Below, piece by piece: positions 36,313 to 45,495 of a stretch of 64,000 nt of DNA. This stretch comes from Methylovirgula sp. (GTDB lineage Bacteria > Pseudomonadota > Alphaproteobacteria > Rhizobiales > Beijerinckiaceae). Under the pieces are notes generated by a model that worked only from the letters and a program-made list of their open reading frames with translations, did not search any database and was not told the DNA's origin. Both the position numbers and the translations under genes were made by a program. The stretch covers positions 2,974,501 to 3,038,500 of the forward strand of contig NZ_JBBCGP010000001.1 of assembly GCF_037200945.1 (NCBI RefSeq), written 5' to 3'. The first letter of the stretch is position 1; the number at the start of each line of letters is the position of its first letter.

Positions 36313-37716
36313 ATGTCCGATATTGCAGCAACTCCGCAGCCGTCCTTCGGACATGACATCAACTTGCTCAAGGTTCTGGGGCCGATCCACGTCTGGGGTC
36401 TGGGCGTCGGCATCGTCCTCGTCGGCGAGTTCATGGGCTGGAACTATGGTGTCGGCAAGGGCGGCGCGTTCGGCGCGCTGATCGCTTGCTTCGTCTCCGG
36501 CCTTCTCTACACTTGCGTGGCGATGATCGATTCCGAGATCACATCCACTGTGGCCGCGGCTGGCGGTCAATATGCGCAAGCCAAGCATACAATCGGGCCA
36601 TTGATGGCCTTCAACGTCGGCTTGTTCATGGTGCTAACCTATACGATGCTGAACGCCAGCGATATTCAAGTGGCGGGGCAACTTGTGCAGATCGGTGCGC
36701 AGCAATTGGGACACGATATCCCCTGGCAGCCCTTTACTGTGCTTTGCCTCGCGGTATTAACGTGGCTCAATTATCGCGGCGTCTTTGCGACGTTGACAGT
36801 CAACTTCATTATCACGGCCGCGGCCTTCACCACAATCATCATCCTCTTCATCGGCATACAGCCGTGGAATCCTACGGCGATGCTGCTGCATAAGGATCTG
36901 CTCACCGGCCTACCTTACGGCTGGCTCGGCGTGATCGCGGCGCTGCATTTCGGCATCTGGTACTACCTCGGTATCGAGGGCACCTGCCAGGCCGCCGAGG
37001 AAGTACGCTCGCCGGGGCGGGCTCTGCCGCTTGGCACGATGAGCGGCATGATTACTCTGCTTATCGCAGCCGCGATCACTTGGTATGTCTCCTGCGGCCT
37101 GCTGCCTTGGGAATATATCGGCTGGGATAATGAGCTCGCGCCGCTTTACGACACGGCCCGTGTGACCGGCAGTAATTTCCTCACGGTGCTGCTCTTCATC
37201 GGGACCTTATTGTCGGCGATCGCTTCGGCGAACGGCTGCATCAACGACTCGGCGCGCGCCTGGTTTTCGATGGGCCGGGATCGTTATTTGCCGACATGGT
37301 TTGGCGCCGTGCATCCGAGATATCGGACGCCGTTCCGCTCGATCCTGTTCCTGACGCCGATTGCGGTGGTCTTTGCCCTCTATATTCCGCTCGCGGAGAT
37401 CATCACTTTCTCGATCCTGTCAGGGCTGTTGAACTACACGTTCATGCCGCTCAACATGTGGGCATTCCGGCGCAAATGGCCGCTTGGCACAATCCGTCGC
37501 GGCTTCGAGCATCCGTTCCATCCGGTGCCGGCGTTTACGCTGATGTTCCTCTGCATCACGACGTTCTTCGCCGTGTACCTCGGCTACGGCCGTCAGCTGC
37601 TCGCGATGATGGCATTCTACATCATCGCCTCGGTCTGGTTCGCCTTCTACCGCTATCGTTACGTGCGTCGCGGAGCACAGTTTACGATGTCCTGGCCGAA
37701 GCCGATTGGATATTGA
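36313..37716 (+). CDS. APC-family permease (amino acid/ethanolamine permease-like)
   Basis: Inner-membrane transporter of 467 residues with about 12 helices. The first helix has GWNYGVGKGG in the place of the APC substrate-binding GxG segment. FGIWYYLGIEGTCQAAEEVRSPGRALPLG is the typical sixth-helix and loop signature, and SANGCINDSARAWFSMGRDRYLP matches ethanolamine/amino-acid permeases. The substrate is unknown. It is surrounded by five small membrane-associated proteins in one transcript, which is unusual for a single-subunit carrier. Confidence 0.85.
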   Translation: MSDIAATPQPSFGHDINLLKVLGPIHVWGLGVGIVLVGEFMGWNYGVGKGGAFGALIACFVSGLLYTCVAMIDSEITSTVAAAGGQYAQAKHTIGPLMAFNVGLFMVLTYTMLNASDIQVAGQLVQIGAQQLGHDIPWQPFTVLCLAVLTWLNYRGVFATLTVNFIITAAAFTTIIILFIGIQPWNPTAMLLHKDLLTGLPYGWLGVIAALHFGIWYYLGIEGTCQAAEEVRSPGRALPLGTMSGMITLLIAAAITWYVSCGLLPWEYIGWDNELAPLYDTARVTGSNFLTVLLFIGTLLSAIASANGCINDSARAWFSMGRDRYLPTWFGAVHPRYRTPFRSILFLTPIAVVFALYIPLAEIITFSILSGLLNYTFMPLNMWAFRRKWPLGTIRRGFEHPFHPVPAFTLMFLCITTFFAVYLGYGRQLLAMMAFYIIASVWFAFYRYRYVRRGAQFTMSWPKPIGY

Positions 37717-37719
37717 GCG

Positions 37720-38394
37720 ATGGTGGCTTTCCTCCTCACCTTGGCGGCGTTGGCCGTTCTTCCCTGGTTTTATGCCAGGGACGCACGGCGGGCGCGCCAG
37801 CGCCGCGGCGAATTCTTCGCCAATAGCACGCGGCTCTTCGAAACCTACCGGGTGACGCAAGAGGGAATGAACTATCCAGTCCTTGAGGCACGCTATCAGG
37901 GCTTGTCTGTGCGCCTTGAGCCCGTGATCGACAATATGGGCTGGCGCAAGTTGCCATCCCTTTGGCTCAAAGCGTCATTGCTGGTGCCGAACCCGACGCG
38001 CGGTATGCTCGATTTCCTCGTGCGGCCGCAAGGCGTCGAATTCTATTCGCCGTCCTATGATTTTCATGAGCACTTGCGGGTTCCCGCTAGTTGGCCGCAA
38101 AATGCCCTGCTTGCGACTTTGCCTGGCGCGGCTATTCCATCACTCGATCAACTCACACCGCACATTGAGGTCTTCGACGATCAGAAGACCAAAGAGCTCG
38201 TTGTCACCCCACATGGCATCCGTCTCGTCTATCAGGCGGCGCAGGCCGAACGTGCCGATTATCTCGTGCTGCGCCAGGCAACTTTCACCGAGCCAAGCGT
38301 CGATCCCGCTTTGGTGCAGGCGCTGCTCGACCGGTTGATCGCCATCGCCGCGACTCTTGATGCGGCGCCTGCCAAAGAATCCGAGGCAGCGTGA
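37720..38394 (+). CDS. Hypothetical membrane-anchored protein of the permease operon
   Basis: 224 residues: one N-terminal helix (residues 2-17), a basic stretch, then a soluble mixed alpha/beta domain of about 190 residues. No motif recognised. Three bases after the permease stop; overlaps the next gene by one base. Confidence 0.72.
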   Translation: MVAFLLTLAALAVLPWFYARDARRARQRRGEFFANSTRLFETYRVTQEGMNYPVLEARYQGLSVRLEPVIDNMGWRKLPSLWLKASLLVPNPTRGMLDFLVRPQGVEFYSPSYDFHEHLRVPASWPQNALLATLPGAAIPSLDQLTPHIEVFDDQKTKELVVTPHGIRLVYQAAQAERADYLVLRQATFTEPSVDPALVQALLDRLIAIAATLDAAPAKESEAA

Positions 38395-38675
38395 TGAATA
38401 AATTGCGCGGGCTGTTGGGCGAACCCAATCCTTATTTCGTTTTGGCCGTCGCGGTCATTTTGCCCGGTATGGGGCATGTGCTCGTCGGCCAACAGAAACG
38501 TGGCTTCACCATGCAGATGTTCATGATCCTGATGGCGATGATCACCTGGCATTTGACGACGCCAGCGCAAAGCCTGGTCGGCCGGCTTGCGGGCGGCCTC
38601 TTTGTCTACACGGTGTCCATTCCAGAGGCCTATCGACTGGCGAAGCTACGACTGGTCGCTGCGGCTCAGACATAG
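38394..38675 (+). CDS. Small membrane protein, last gene of permease operon
   Basis: 93 residues with about two to three helices and a GMGHVLVGQQKRGF segment resembling small TM2-like domain proteins (G-x-G-x-x-Y/L-x-G-x-x-x-x-G). Starts one base inside the preceding stop (TGATG). Function unknown. Confidence 0.7.
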   Translation: MNKLRGLLGEPNPYFVLAVAVILPGMGHVLVGQQKRGFTMQMFMILMAMITWHLTTPAQSLVGRLAGGLFVYTVSIPEAYRLAKLRLVAAAQT

Positions 38676-38736
38676 GATACGGAATATCGAAAGGAATCAG
38701 AGCCTCCGAGTTATTTCAAATAAGGGTTGATGCCTC

Positions 38737-39108
38737 ATGCGGTCGATCCGACGTTCCCAGGCGAATATTTCGGAAGTCGAGACAAGCACCCAAGATTCTA
38801 ACGCCTTCGTTGACGAAGACAGCCAGGTCTTCGGCGAAAACTGCTGTGCTCAGGGAAGCGAATTATCTTTATGGTTTGCAGACCTGATGCTTGCCATCGG
38901 TTGCTTCGCTGTAATAACTGCCGCCGGCCAGTTGCCGTTCACCGGCCCCCGTCTATTGCAGGCGATTTCATCCGCTCGTATTGCTACAACAGCCAAGCGC
39001 TCGGGAGCCCAGCGAGAGACGCGGGAAGATAAAAGCGCGACCAAAACGCCGGCAGGAGAGACGTCTCTTTCAAAACTGCATTTACCGACGGTCGTTAATC
39101 TTAACTGA
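38737..39108 (+). CDS. Hypothetical protein, doubtful
   Basis: 123 residues with one possible transmembrane helix (LWFADLMLAIGCFAVITAAG) flanked by hydrophilic regions of low complexity. No clear ribosome site or family. It follows the permease operon by 61 bp. Confidence 0.35.
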   Translation: MRSIRRSQANISEVETSTQDSNAFVDEDSQVFGENCCAQGSELSLWFADLMLAIGCFAVITAAGQLPFTGPRLLQAISSARIATTAKRSGAQRETREDKSATKTPAGETSLSKLHLPTVVNLN

Positions 39109-39411
39109 GCTTCCTGCCCGATTGAGGGTAACGCACAAAATACAAGCCTGTTGAAGCGCCTTCGTCGCTGTTGAAGACGCGGAGCTCGTATTACCCCGCC
39201 AGCGCCAAGTATGCTCTCGGGTCAGTTTAATTAATATCGGGGCGGAAGTCCGCAGCTGAGCGAATTTTCGCTTCTGCACTCAGACTATTCAAAGCAGATT
39301 GACGGCTTTCAGCCAGTTCCGGTCTTCTGGCGCGTTCATCTCGTGCTGCCAATTACCCGTTGCCGCATCGGCCACTTCGCGCCGACCGCTTTGCGTCTAG
39401 GCAAGTCATTT
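39109..39411. other. Intergenic region before the IS66 element
   Basis: About 300 bp with no gene I can support; only short open stretches. It ends with the AGTCATTT copy of the IS66 target duplication (39404-39411). Confidence 0.45.
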
Positions 39412-39494
39412 GTAAGCGGCAAGGTGATCCCATCTGGCATGGGATTTTGGGAGCAGTTATTGATGCTGGATCACAAGCATTGATGTGAGCTTCT

Positions 39495-39884
39495 ATGTCT
39501 GCGCCTAGTTCTAGTGATAGAAGCTTCCATATGATCGAGGCGGTTGCGGAACGTCTTGAGGGCGCTCCGGTTCGTCTGCGCCGGCGATGGTCAGATGAGC
39601 TCAAAGATCAAGCGATAGCCGACTCTCTGGTGCCTGGCGCGAACGTGTCGGAGATCGCGCGTCGCATCGGTATTGGCCCTTCGCAGCTCTTCGATTGGCG
39701 TCGGAAGGCGCTGCGTAAGGGATCGGTCAGCCTGACGGCGCCGCAGCTGGATGCCTCGCCTGAACCCGCGACGTCCGCGTCGGCATTTATCGAAATCGTT
39801 GTCGGCGATATTGTCATCCGTGCGGACGCCATGGCTGATGAGGCACATTTGCGGCGCGTGGTGCGCGCGGTTCGCTCGGCATGA
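39495..39884 (+). CDS. tnpA: IS66 accessory protein TnpA
   Basis: 129 residues with a transposase-type helix-turn-helix (ELKDQAIADSLVPGANVSEIARR, then GIGPSQLFDWRRK) and a hydrophobic C-terminal part. Stop and tnpB start overlap as ATGA. It is needed with TnpB and TnpC for IS66 transposition (family knowledge). Confidence 0.88.
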   Translation: MSAPSSSDRSFHMIEAVAERLEGAPVRLRRRWSDELKDQAIADSLVPGANVSEIARRIGIGPSQLFDWRRKALRKGSVSLTAPQLDASPEPATSASAFIEIVVGDIVIRADAMADEAHLRRVVRAVRSA

Positions 39885-40225
39885 TCCCGTCCGGCGTCAA
39901 AGTTTTTCTGGCCAGTCATCCGATCGATTTTCGAAAAGGCATGGACGGGTTATTGTCGCTGGTGCGGGACGCCGGCAGTGATCCGTTCGACGGCGCTCTT
40001 TATGTTTTTCGTGCCAAGCGGGCCGACAGAATCAAGATCGTCTTTTGGGACGGGTCCGGGGTTGTTCTTTATGCGAAGCGCCTGGAGACAGCGCAGTTCT
40101 GCTGGCCGAAGATCGGGCATCATCGGGTTCAACTCAATCAGGCGCAGCTGATGGCGCTTGTCGACGGCATGGATTGGAAGCGGGTTCATGCGGTGACAGT
40201 GAAGCCGCCTGAGTTTGTTGGGTAA
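39881..40225 (+). CDS. tnpB: IS66 accessory protein TnpB
   Basis: 114 residues with the IS66 Orf2 signature: DFRKGMDGLLSLV, LYVFRAKRADRIKIVFWDGSG and LYAKRLE. Complete here. Only its last codons are seen in the second copy at the window end. Confidence 0.92.
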   Translation: MIPSGVKVFLASHPIDFRKGMDGLLSLVRDAGSDPFDGALYVFRAKRADRIKIVFWDGSGVVLYAKRLETAQFCWPKIGHHRVQLNQAQLMALVDGMDWKRVHAVTVKPPEFVG

Positions 40226-40298
40226 ATCGCTGCGGCAGAGTGAATCACGCGGCCGAAAATGCGCGCCACCGGGGTGAAAATATGCTCTGATCTGCGTC

Positions 40299-41882
40299 AT
40301 GCCGGCGCCGGTTTTCGATCTCCCCGACAATGTTGATGCGCTCAAAGCCATGGTGCTGGCCATGGCTGAGAAAACGGATGCTCTCAAGGGTGAAGTTGCC
40401 GAACTTCAAGCCCTGAATGCGAGCGCCGAAGAACGGATCGCGCGCCTGACCTCGATCCTCAAGACGCTGGAGCGGGCAAGGTTCGGGCGCCGCTCCGAAA
40501 AACTCGGCTCCAATGCGCTTGACGATGAACAGAGTGCCTTCGTCTTCGACGAGGTTCAAACCGGGCTCGGGGCCATCCAGGCCGAGCTCGATAAACGGCA
40601 GGACCCTGACAAGGCCAAACGAGCCGCACGGCCTCGCAAGGGTTTTGCGCCGCATCTCGAGCGGGTCGAGATCGTTATCGAACCGGCTGAGCTTCCGGAG
40701 CACGCCGGCAAGCAGAAGATCCTGATCGGCGAGGATGTCTCGGAGCGGCTCGATGTGGTCGCGGCGAAGTTCCGTGTCATCGTCACGCGCCGGCCGAAAT
40801 ACGCCTTCAAGAACGAAGATGGTGTCATTCAAGCCCCGGCGCCGGCCCATATCATCGAGGGCGGCATCCCGACCGAAGCGCTTCTGGCGCAGATCGCGGT
40901 CTCAAAATATGCCGACGGCCTGCCGCTCTACCGCCAGGAAGCGATTTACGCCCGCGACAAGGTGGACCTCGACCGAGCCCTGATGGCGCAATGGATGGGC
41001 AGGCTCGGATTTGAACTCGATATCCTCTCCGAACATGTCCTCACGCTGATCAAGAAGGCCGAGAGGATCTTCGCCGACGAAACCACGCTGCCAACCTTGG
41101 AACCAGGCTCCGGCAGCACCAAGACAGCCTATCTCTGGGCTTACGTGCGAGATGACCGGACCTTCGGCGGCAGCGGTCCGCCGATGGTTGCCTACCGCTT
41201 CGAGGATAGCCGGTCGGGCGAATGTGTCGCCCGCCATCTCGACAATTATCGGGGCATCCTGCAGGTGGATGGGTATACGGCCTATAATCGTCTTGCGCGG
41301 CCCGACCGCGGCAATGATGCCATCACGCTCGCGGGATGTTGGTCCCACGTTCGAAGAAAATTTTACGAACTGCACATCGCCGGCAGTTCCAAACTCGCGA
41401 CCACGACAATCGAACGCATGACCCAGCTGTGGGAGATCGAGGAGAAGGTGCGCGGCAAAGATCCAAATGCACGCGTCGCAGCCCGCCAGGAAACCTCGGT
41501 CGCGATCGTCGCCGATCTGTTCAAGCTTTGGCAAGACGCGCTTCCACGTATCTCCGGCAAGTCCAAATTGGCGGAGGCAATCCGCTACGCCATCTCACGG
41601 CGGGCGACGCTCGAACGCTTCCTCACCGATGGCCGCGTCGAGATTGACTCCAACATTGTGGAACGTGCCATCCGGCCGCAAACAATCACGCGAAAGAACT
41701 CGCTCTTTGCCGGCAGCGACGGCGGCGGACGAACCTGGGCAACCATAGCGACATTGTTGCAGACGGCAAAAATGAACGATGTCGATCCGCTCGCCTGGCT
41801 CGCGCAGACGCTCGAGCGTCTCGCCAACAGCTGGCCCAACGCCGAGATCGATGCTCTCATGCCCTGGCGCTATACAGCCTGA
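40299..41882 (+). CDS. tnpC: IS66 transposase TnpC, frameshifted at the extreme C-terminus
   Basis: 527 residues: N-terminal coiled coil, a zinc-finger-like segment, then a DDE domain (VDGYTAYNRLA, GCWSHVRRKFYELH, and a C-terminal SNIVERAIRPQTITRKNSLFAG-type stretch). Relative to the second copy one T is missing near 41873, changing the end from RLYSLNGRG to RYTA. This is outside the catalytic core and activity may be kept. Confidence 0.92.
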   Translation: MPAPVFDLPDNVDALKAMVLAMAEKTDALKGEVAELQALNASAEERIARLTSILKTLERARFGRRSEKLGSNALDDEQSAFVFDEVQTGLGAIQAELDKRQDPDKAKRAARPRKGFAPHLERVEIVIEPAELPEHAGKQKILIGEDVSERLDVVAAKFRVIVTRRPKYAFKNEDGVIQAPAPAHIIEGGIPTEALLAQIAVSKYADGLPLYRQEAIYARDKVDLDRALMAQWMGRLGFELDILSEHVLTLIKKAERIFADETTLPTLEPGSGSTKTAYLWAYVRDDRTFGGSGPPMVAYRFEDSRSGECVARHLDNYRGILQVDGYTAYNRLARPDRGNDAITLAGCWSHVRRKFYELHIAGSSKLATTTIERMTQLWEIEEKVRGKDPNARVAARQETSVAIVADLFKLWQDALPRISGKSKLAEAIRYAISRRATLERFLTDGRVEIDSNIVERAIRPQTITRKNSLFAGSDGGGRTWATIATLLQTAKMNDVDPLAWLAQTLERLANSWPNAEIDALMPWRYTA

Positions 41883-41904
41883 ACGGCCGCGGCTAACCGC
41901 TTAC

Positions 41905-42252
41905 AGTCATTTAAGTCGGCACGGGGCTTCCCAAAAACGGCCGTACGTACAAGAGTGGGAACAGGGGGTGTGAAACGCTGGACTTCAGACTCGCGCCCAA
42001 CCACGCCATCCAGGGCGGCAAAAGCCGCTTCCGAAATCGGCCAGACTATCCTTGCCGGTGGCGCGGATTTAAACTCAAGGTGTAGACGCTATTGATGCAA
42101 TCTACTTGATTTCTCGACTCAATTGCCGCAGCTTGTTTAAATTTCTGTCAACATTACGATCTTTGATAATATTTGTAGTTCATAATTTTTGTAGTTATGA
42201 TTCCGAATCAATATAATGCTTCAACACCACAATACATTCGGAATTGGGCAGC
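41905..42252. other. Intergenic region between IS66 and the STAS gene
   Basis: About 350 bp. The second copy of the IS66 target duplication (41905-41912) is at the left. The right part (42100-42240) is strongly AT-rich and should hold the promoter of the STAS gene. No gene seen. Confidence 0.5.
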
Positions 42253-42576
42253 ATGAGCGATGATGTATGCGAGGTGAGGCCCCAGGGACGCATTGACAGT
42301 GCCACCGGGCCGGCATTTGAGCGAGATGTCCTGCAGCAGATCGAAGGCGGTCATAGACGCTTGCTCCTCGACTTTGCAGACCTCGTCTATATTAGCAGCG
42401 CCGGTTTGCGCATCGTTTTGCTTGCTGCGAAACGCATGAAATCCGCCGGTGGCCGGCTCGTTCTTTGTTCGCTCAATCCGCAGATCAATGAAGTCTTCGA
42501 GATCAGCGGCTTTAGCCGCATCCTTGATATTCTGCCGTCTCGTGATGCCGCTCTTTCAATTCTCTCGACAACGTGA
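42253..42576 (+). CDS. STAS-domain anti-sigma-factor antagonist (RsbV/SpoIIAA-like)
   Basis: 107 residues, a single STAS domain. The conserved phospho-serine segment is LVYISSAGLRIVL. In partner switching, the unphosphorylated form binds an RsbW-type kinase and frees its client. The probable partners here are the RsbW-like protein at 52347-52793 (kinase) and the SpoIIE phosphatase at 50845-51891. ATG 42253 is chosen over an in-frame TTG at 42244. Confidence 0.9.
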   Translation: MSDDVCEVRPQGRIDSATGPAFERDVLQQIEGGHRRLLLDFADLVYISSAGLRIVLLAAKRMKSAGGRLVLCSLNPQINEVFEISGFSRILDILPSRDAALSILSTT

Positions 42577-42651
42577 AGTGTTTGCGCGGTGGCGGCTTGT
42601 GCAACGCTCCGCCTGTGTCGCAAATCTTTTGTCTCGTCCAAATAGCGATAA

Positions 42652-44319
42652 ATGATGCTGACCCTTGATACCTTCGCAACTATTCTCGCGGGTCTCGGGC
42701 TTTTTTCTGTCGGCACCAAGGGGTTAGCAGCGAACCTCGGGCAGCTTGCGGGCCGGAGCTTGCGGCAGTGGGTTGCTCGCTCGACGGGCAATTATCTGAT
42801 GAGCGCGGCTATCGGTGTCCTTGCTGGCGCTCTCGTCCAGAGCGCGAACGCGATCACCGTCATTCTGATGAGCATGGTGAAAGCGGATCTTATTACGCCG
42901 AGCCGGGCTCGCCCCATTCTAGTTTGGAGCAACGTCGGGACGTCAATCTTGGTGCTCGCCGTCGCTATTGACATTCACATTTTCGTTCTGCTGCTCACGG
43001 CGACGACGGGAATGTTTTACTATCTAAATCTCGACCGCGCGCCGCGGTGGCGCCCGTTCGTCGCTGCCCTCCTGGCGATCAGTCTGCTGTTTCTTGGCCT
43101 GCAACTGATGCACAGCGGCAATCATGAATTGCGCAATATTGAATGGGTGCGAGAATTCTTCGAGATGTCAGCGCGGTGGACTATCTCAGCCTTCATAATC
43201 GGCGCCGTGCTTGCGCTGGCCTTGCAATCCTCCTCGACGGTCGCTGTCATTGCGATTTCAATGTCTGCGGCCGGTTTATTGACGCTGGAGCAGGCAATGC
43301 TCACGGTTTTGGGGGCGACCGCCGGTTCTGGAGTCAGCATCTATCTCGATTCTTCCGGCATGGAGGGATCTTCGCGTCAGCTCGCAATTCTTCAAGCGCT
43401 TATTAAAATTCTCGCCGTCGCGGTTTTGGTGCTTCTGGTTGTCGTCGAGCGTACCTTGCACGTCCCTCTTCTGGCCCATTTATATCGGGTGATCGCAGGA
43501 GACGTAGCGAAGCAGGTCGCGCTCGTCTATTTGACGTGCCAGATCGCGGCGGTGATCGTTCAGGTTCTTTTCGATCGTGCGCTTCAACCCTTGCTTAGCC
43601 GGCTTGCGCCACCCTCCCTTGAGGAAACCGCCTCCAAGCCGCGCTATATTTACGAGCAGGCGCTTGCGGAGCCTGAAACCGCTCTAGCCCTGGTCGATCG
43701 AGAGCAGGTCCGAATTTTCGGCTTTTTGCCCCTCCATTTAGACGTCGTTGACCGGCTGGAAAGTGAAGAGACGATCCGCGATCGGCACACGATTCTCGCC
43801 GCTGCAACCTCGCTTGACGAGGCAGTTACACGTTTCTTGACTGAACTGGCAGACGCAGGCGCGAGTCGTAACATTCAGGTCGCGATCGCAAACCGTCAAG
43901 CGCGCAGTACCTTCTTACAATCACTTCACGAAGCTCTGCACGAGCTTGGCGAGGCGCTGGCGGGTCCGTTCGAATTGCCGTCGTTGAAATCGCTTGCCGA
44001 AAATCTTTCCGAAGGGCTCGCGGCGTTGTTGATGGTGGCTTACGAAGCTGTGCGCGATGGCGATGCCGACGATCTCGCGCTTTTGCAAAAATTGACTGCT
44101 GATCGTGACAGCCTCGTCGATCAGATGCGGCGTCGGGTTGTTTCGGCAGACAAATCCCTATCGGCGCGGGACCAGCAGACATTGTATGCGATCACAAGCC
44201 TGTTCGAGCGTATCGTTTGGATGTTACGGCGCTTCGGGGCCTTGCTTGTCGTCGATGCGGACCGCGAAGAGCCGACGGCTACACTCGAGACGCAGGGCCA
44301 CGCGATGGCACAATCATAA
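42652..44319 (+). CDS. Na/Pi-cotransporter-family membrane protein with PhoU-like C-terminus
   Basis: 555 residues. The N-terminal half (1-310) has about nine helices and two inverted PF02690 repeats. The second carries the canonical QSSSTVAVIAIS, but the first reads QSANAITVILMS, departing from QSSSAT at a position that binds substrate in this family. The C-terminal half (about 345-540) is helical and PhoU-like, usually regulatory. It lies between the STAS gene and the chemoreceptor gene, so it may act as a sensor or signal partner as well as a carrier. Confidence 0.82.
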   Translation: MMLTLDTFATILAGLGLFSVGTKGLAANLGQLAGRSLRQWVARSTGNYLMSAAIGVLAGALVQSANAITVILMSMVKADLITPSRARPILVWSNVGTSILVLAVAIDIHIFVLLLTATTGMFYYLNLDRAPRWRPFVAALLAISLLFLGLQLMHSGNHELRNIEWVREFFEMSARWTISAFIIGAVLALALQSSSTVAVIAISMSAAGLLTLEQAMLTVLGATAGSGVSIYLDSSGMEGSSRQLAILQALIKILAVAVLVLLVVVERTLHVPLLAHLYRVIAGDVAKQVALVYLTCQIAAVIVQVLFDRALQPLLSRLAPPSLEETASKPRYIYEQALAEPETALALVDREQVRIFGFLPLHLDVVDRLESEETIRDRHTILAAATSLDEAVTRFLTELADAGASRNIQVAIANRQARSTFLQSLHEALHELGEALAGPFELPSLKSLAENLSEGLAALLMVAYEAVRDGDADDLALLQKLTADRDSLVDQMRRRVVSADKSLSARDQQTLYAITSLFERIVWMLRRFGALLVVDADREEPTATLETQGHAMAQS

Positions 44320-44386
44320 GCAATGGATGCGGATTATTCTCTAGCAGTATAATATCATCATAAAAGCTATATCCGGAGAGGACGTG

Positions 44387-45484
44387 ATGAGGCTAGGGCT
44401 TAAAATCCTATCGATGATGGCTCTCCTCGCACTTGCCGCGACGATCGCGGGTGTGAGCATCACCGCCGCTTTCTATCAACAACAATTACACATCCTAGGA
44501 ATTGGCGCCTTCGTCGCTGCGGTGGCAGCCACCGCCTGGGTGATATTTTTCGTAAGCCATTCCATCACAAGGCCGCTGAGCATGGTGGCGGACGCCATCC
44601 AGCGACTGGCCAAAGGTGACGTTAAGGCACCCGTCCCAGACCGACGTGATGACGAGTTGGGCGAAATGGCGCAAGCGATCCAAAGTTTCCAGCGCCAGGC
44701 CGTGGCCGCCGACGCCTTGACGGCCGAGGTCACTCATGATGTGGGCCGGATCGCCATCGCCGCGGGGCAGGCGAGCAATGCGGTGAGCCAGGTTTCGGAC
44801 GGCTCGAACATCCAGCTTAATTCACTGCGAAAGACCGCCGGCGCGGTTAATCAAAGCACGTTGGCAATCGCGGATGTCGCCAAAAACACGCATCTCGCCA
44901 GTGAACAGGCTGGCGCCGTCGTGGCACTCGCGGCGGACGGAATGAACCGCATGTCGGACATGGTCGTGATCGTGAATGTCATTGCGGAAAGCAGCAGTAA
45001 AGTTCGTTACATCGCGGATGCGATCGCGCGAATTGCAAGCCAGACAAACATGCTATCTCTGAACGCGGCGATCGAGGCCGCGCGGGCAGGCGACCACGGC
45101 AAAGGTTTTGCTGTGGTGGCAGAGGAAGTGCGTAAGCTAGCGGAGAATTCCGCCTCGCTCGCGCAGGAGATCGGCGAACTGGTTAGCCGGTCCACAGCCC
45201 AAGCGGGAGATGGGGTCGCGATGGCGGGCGGAGTCAACGACAAGATGCGGCGCATCTCAGACGCTGCTCGCGAAAGCGACAAATTGATCGGCTCAATCGC
45301 CACGGCTATGGCCGAACAACAGGCGACAATATCCGAGATAAACGCGAGCCTCAACGAATTGACGCGGATCGGACAATCAAACGCAACGGCCGCCGAGGAG
45401 ATTACGGCGACGATGCTGGACCTCAGTAAGCTCGCTGGACATTCCCGCAGCGAACTCGACAAATTCAAGGAGATCTGGGTGTAG
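44387..45484 (+). CDS. Methyl-accepting chemotaxis protein with minimal periplasmic loop
   Basis: 365 residues. Two transmembrane helices (about 5-27 and 36-58) are separated by a loop of only about eight residues, so there is no periplasmic ligand-binding domain. A HAMP domain (SHSITRPLSMVADAIQRLAKGD) and a signalling domain with the hairpin tip IARIASQTNMLSLNAAIEAARAGDHGKGFAVVAEEVRKLAENS follow. No NWETF-type CheR-docking tail. GGAGAGG precedes ATG 44387. Input may come from the membrane or another protein. Confidence 0.9.
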   Translation: MRLGLKILSMMALLALAATIAGVSITAAFYQQQLHILGIGAFVAAVAATAWVIFFVSHSITRPLSMVADAIQRLAKGDVKAPVPDRRDDELGEMAQAIQSFQRQAVAADALTAEVTHDVGRIAIAAGQASNAVSQVSDGSNIQLNSLRKTAGAVNQSTLAIADVAKNTHLASEQAGAVVALAADGMNRMSDMVVIVNVIAESSSKVRYIADAIARIASQTNMLSLNAAIEAARAGDHGKGFAVVAEEVRKLAENSASLAQEIGELVSRSTAQAGDGVAMAGGVNDKMRRISDAARESDKLIGSIATAMAEQQATISEINASLNELTRIGQSNATAAEEITATMLDLSKLAGHSRSELDKFKEIWV

Positions 45485-45495
45485 GGCCCGGCCAG

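Larger units (their letters stand above)
39412..41904 (+). mobile_element. IS66-family element, complete, 8-bp target duplication
   Basis: Ends begin GTAAGCGG on both sides (39412 and, reverse complement, 41904), and the element of 2,493 bp is flanked by AGTCATTT at 39404-39411 and 41905-41912. Eight-base duplications and GTAA ends are typical of IS66. It carries tnpA, tnpB and tnpC. A nearly identical inverted copy begins at 62274. Confidence 0.93.
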
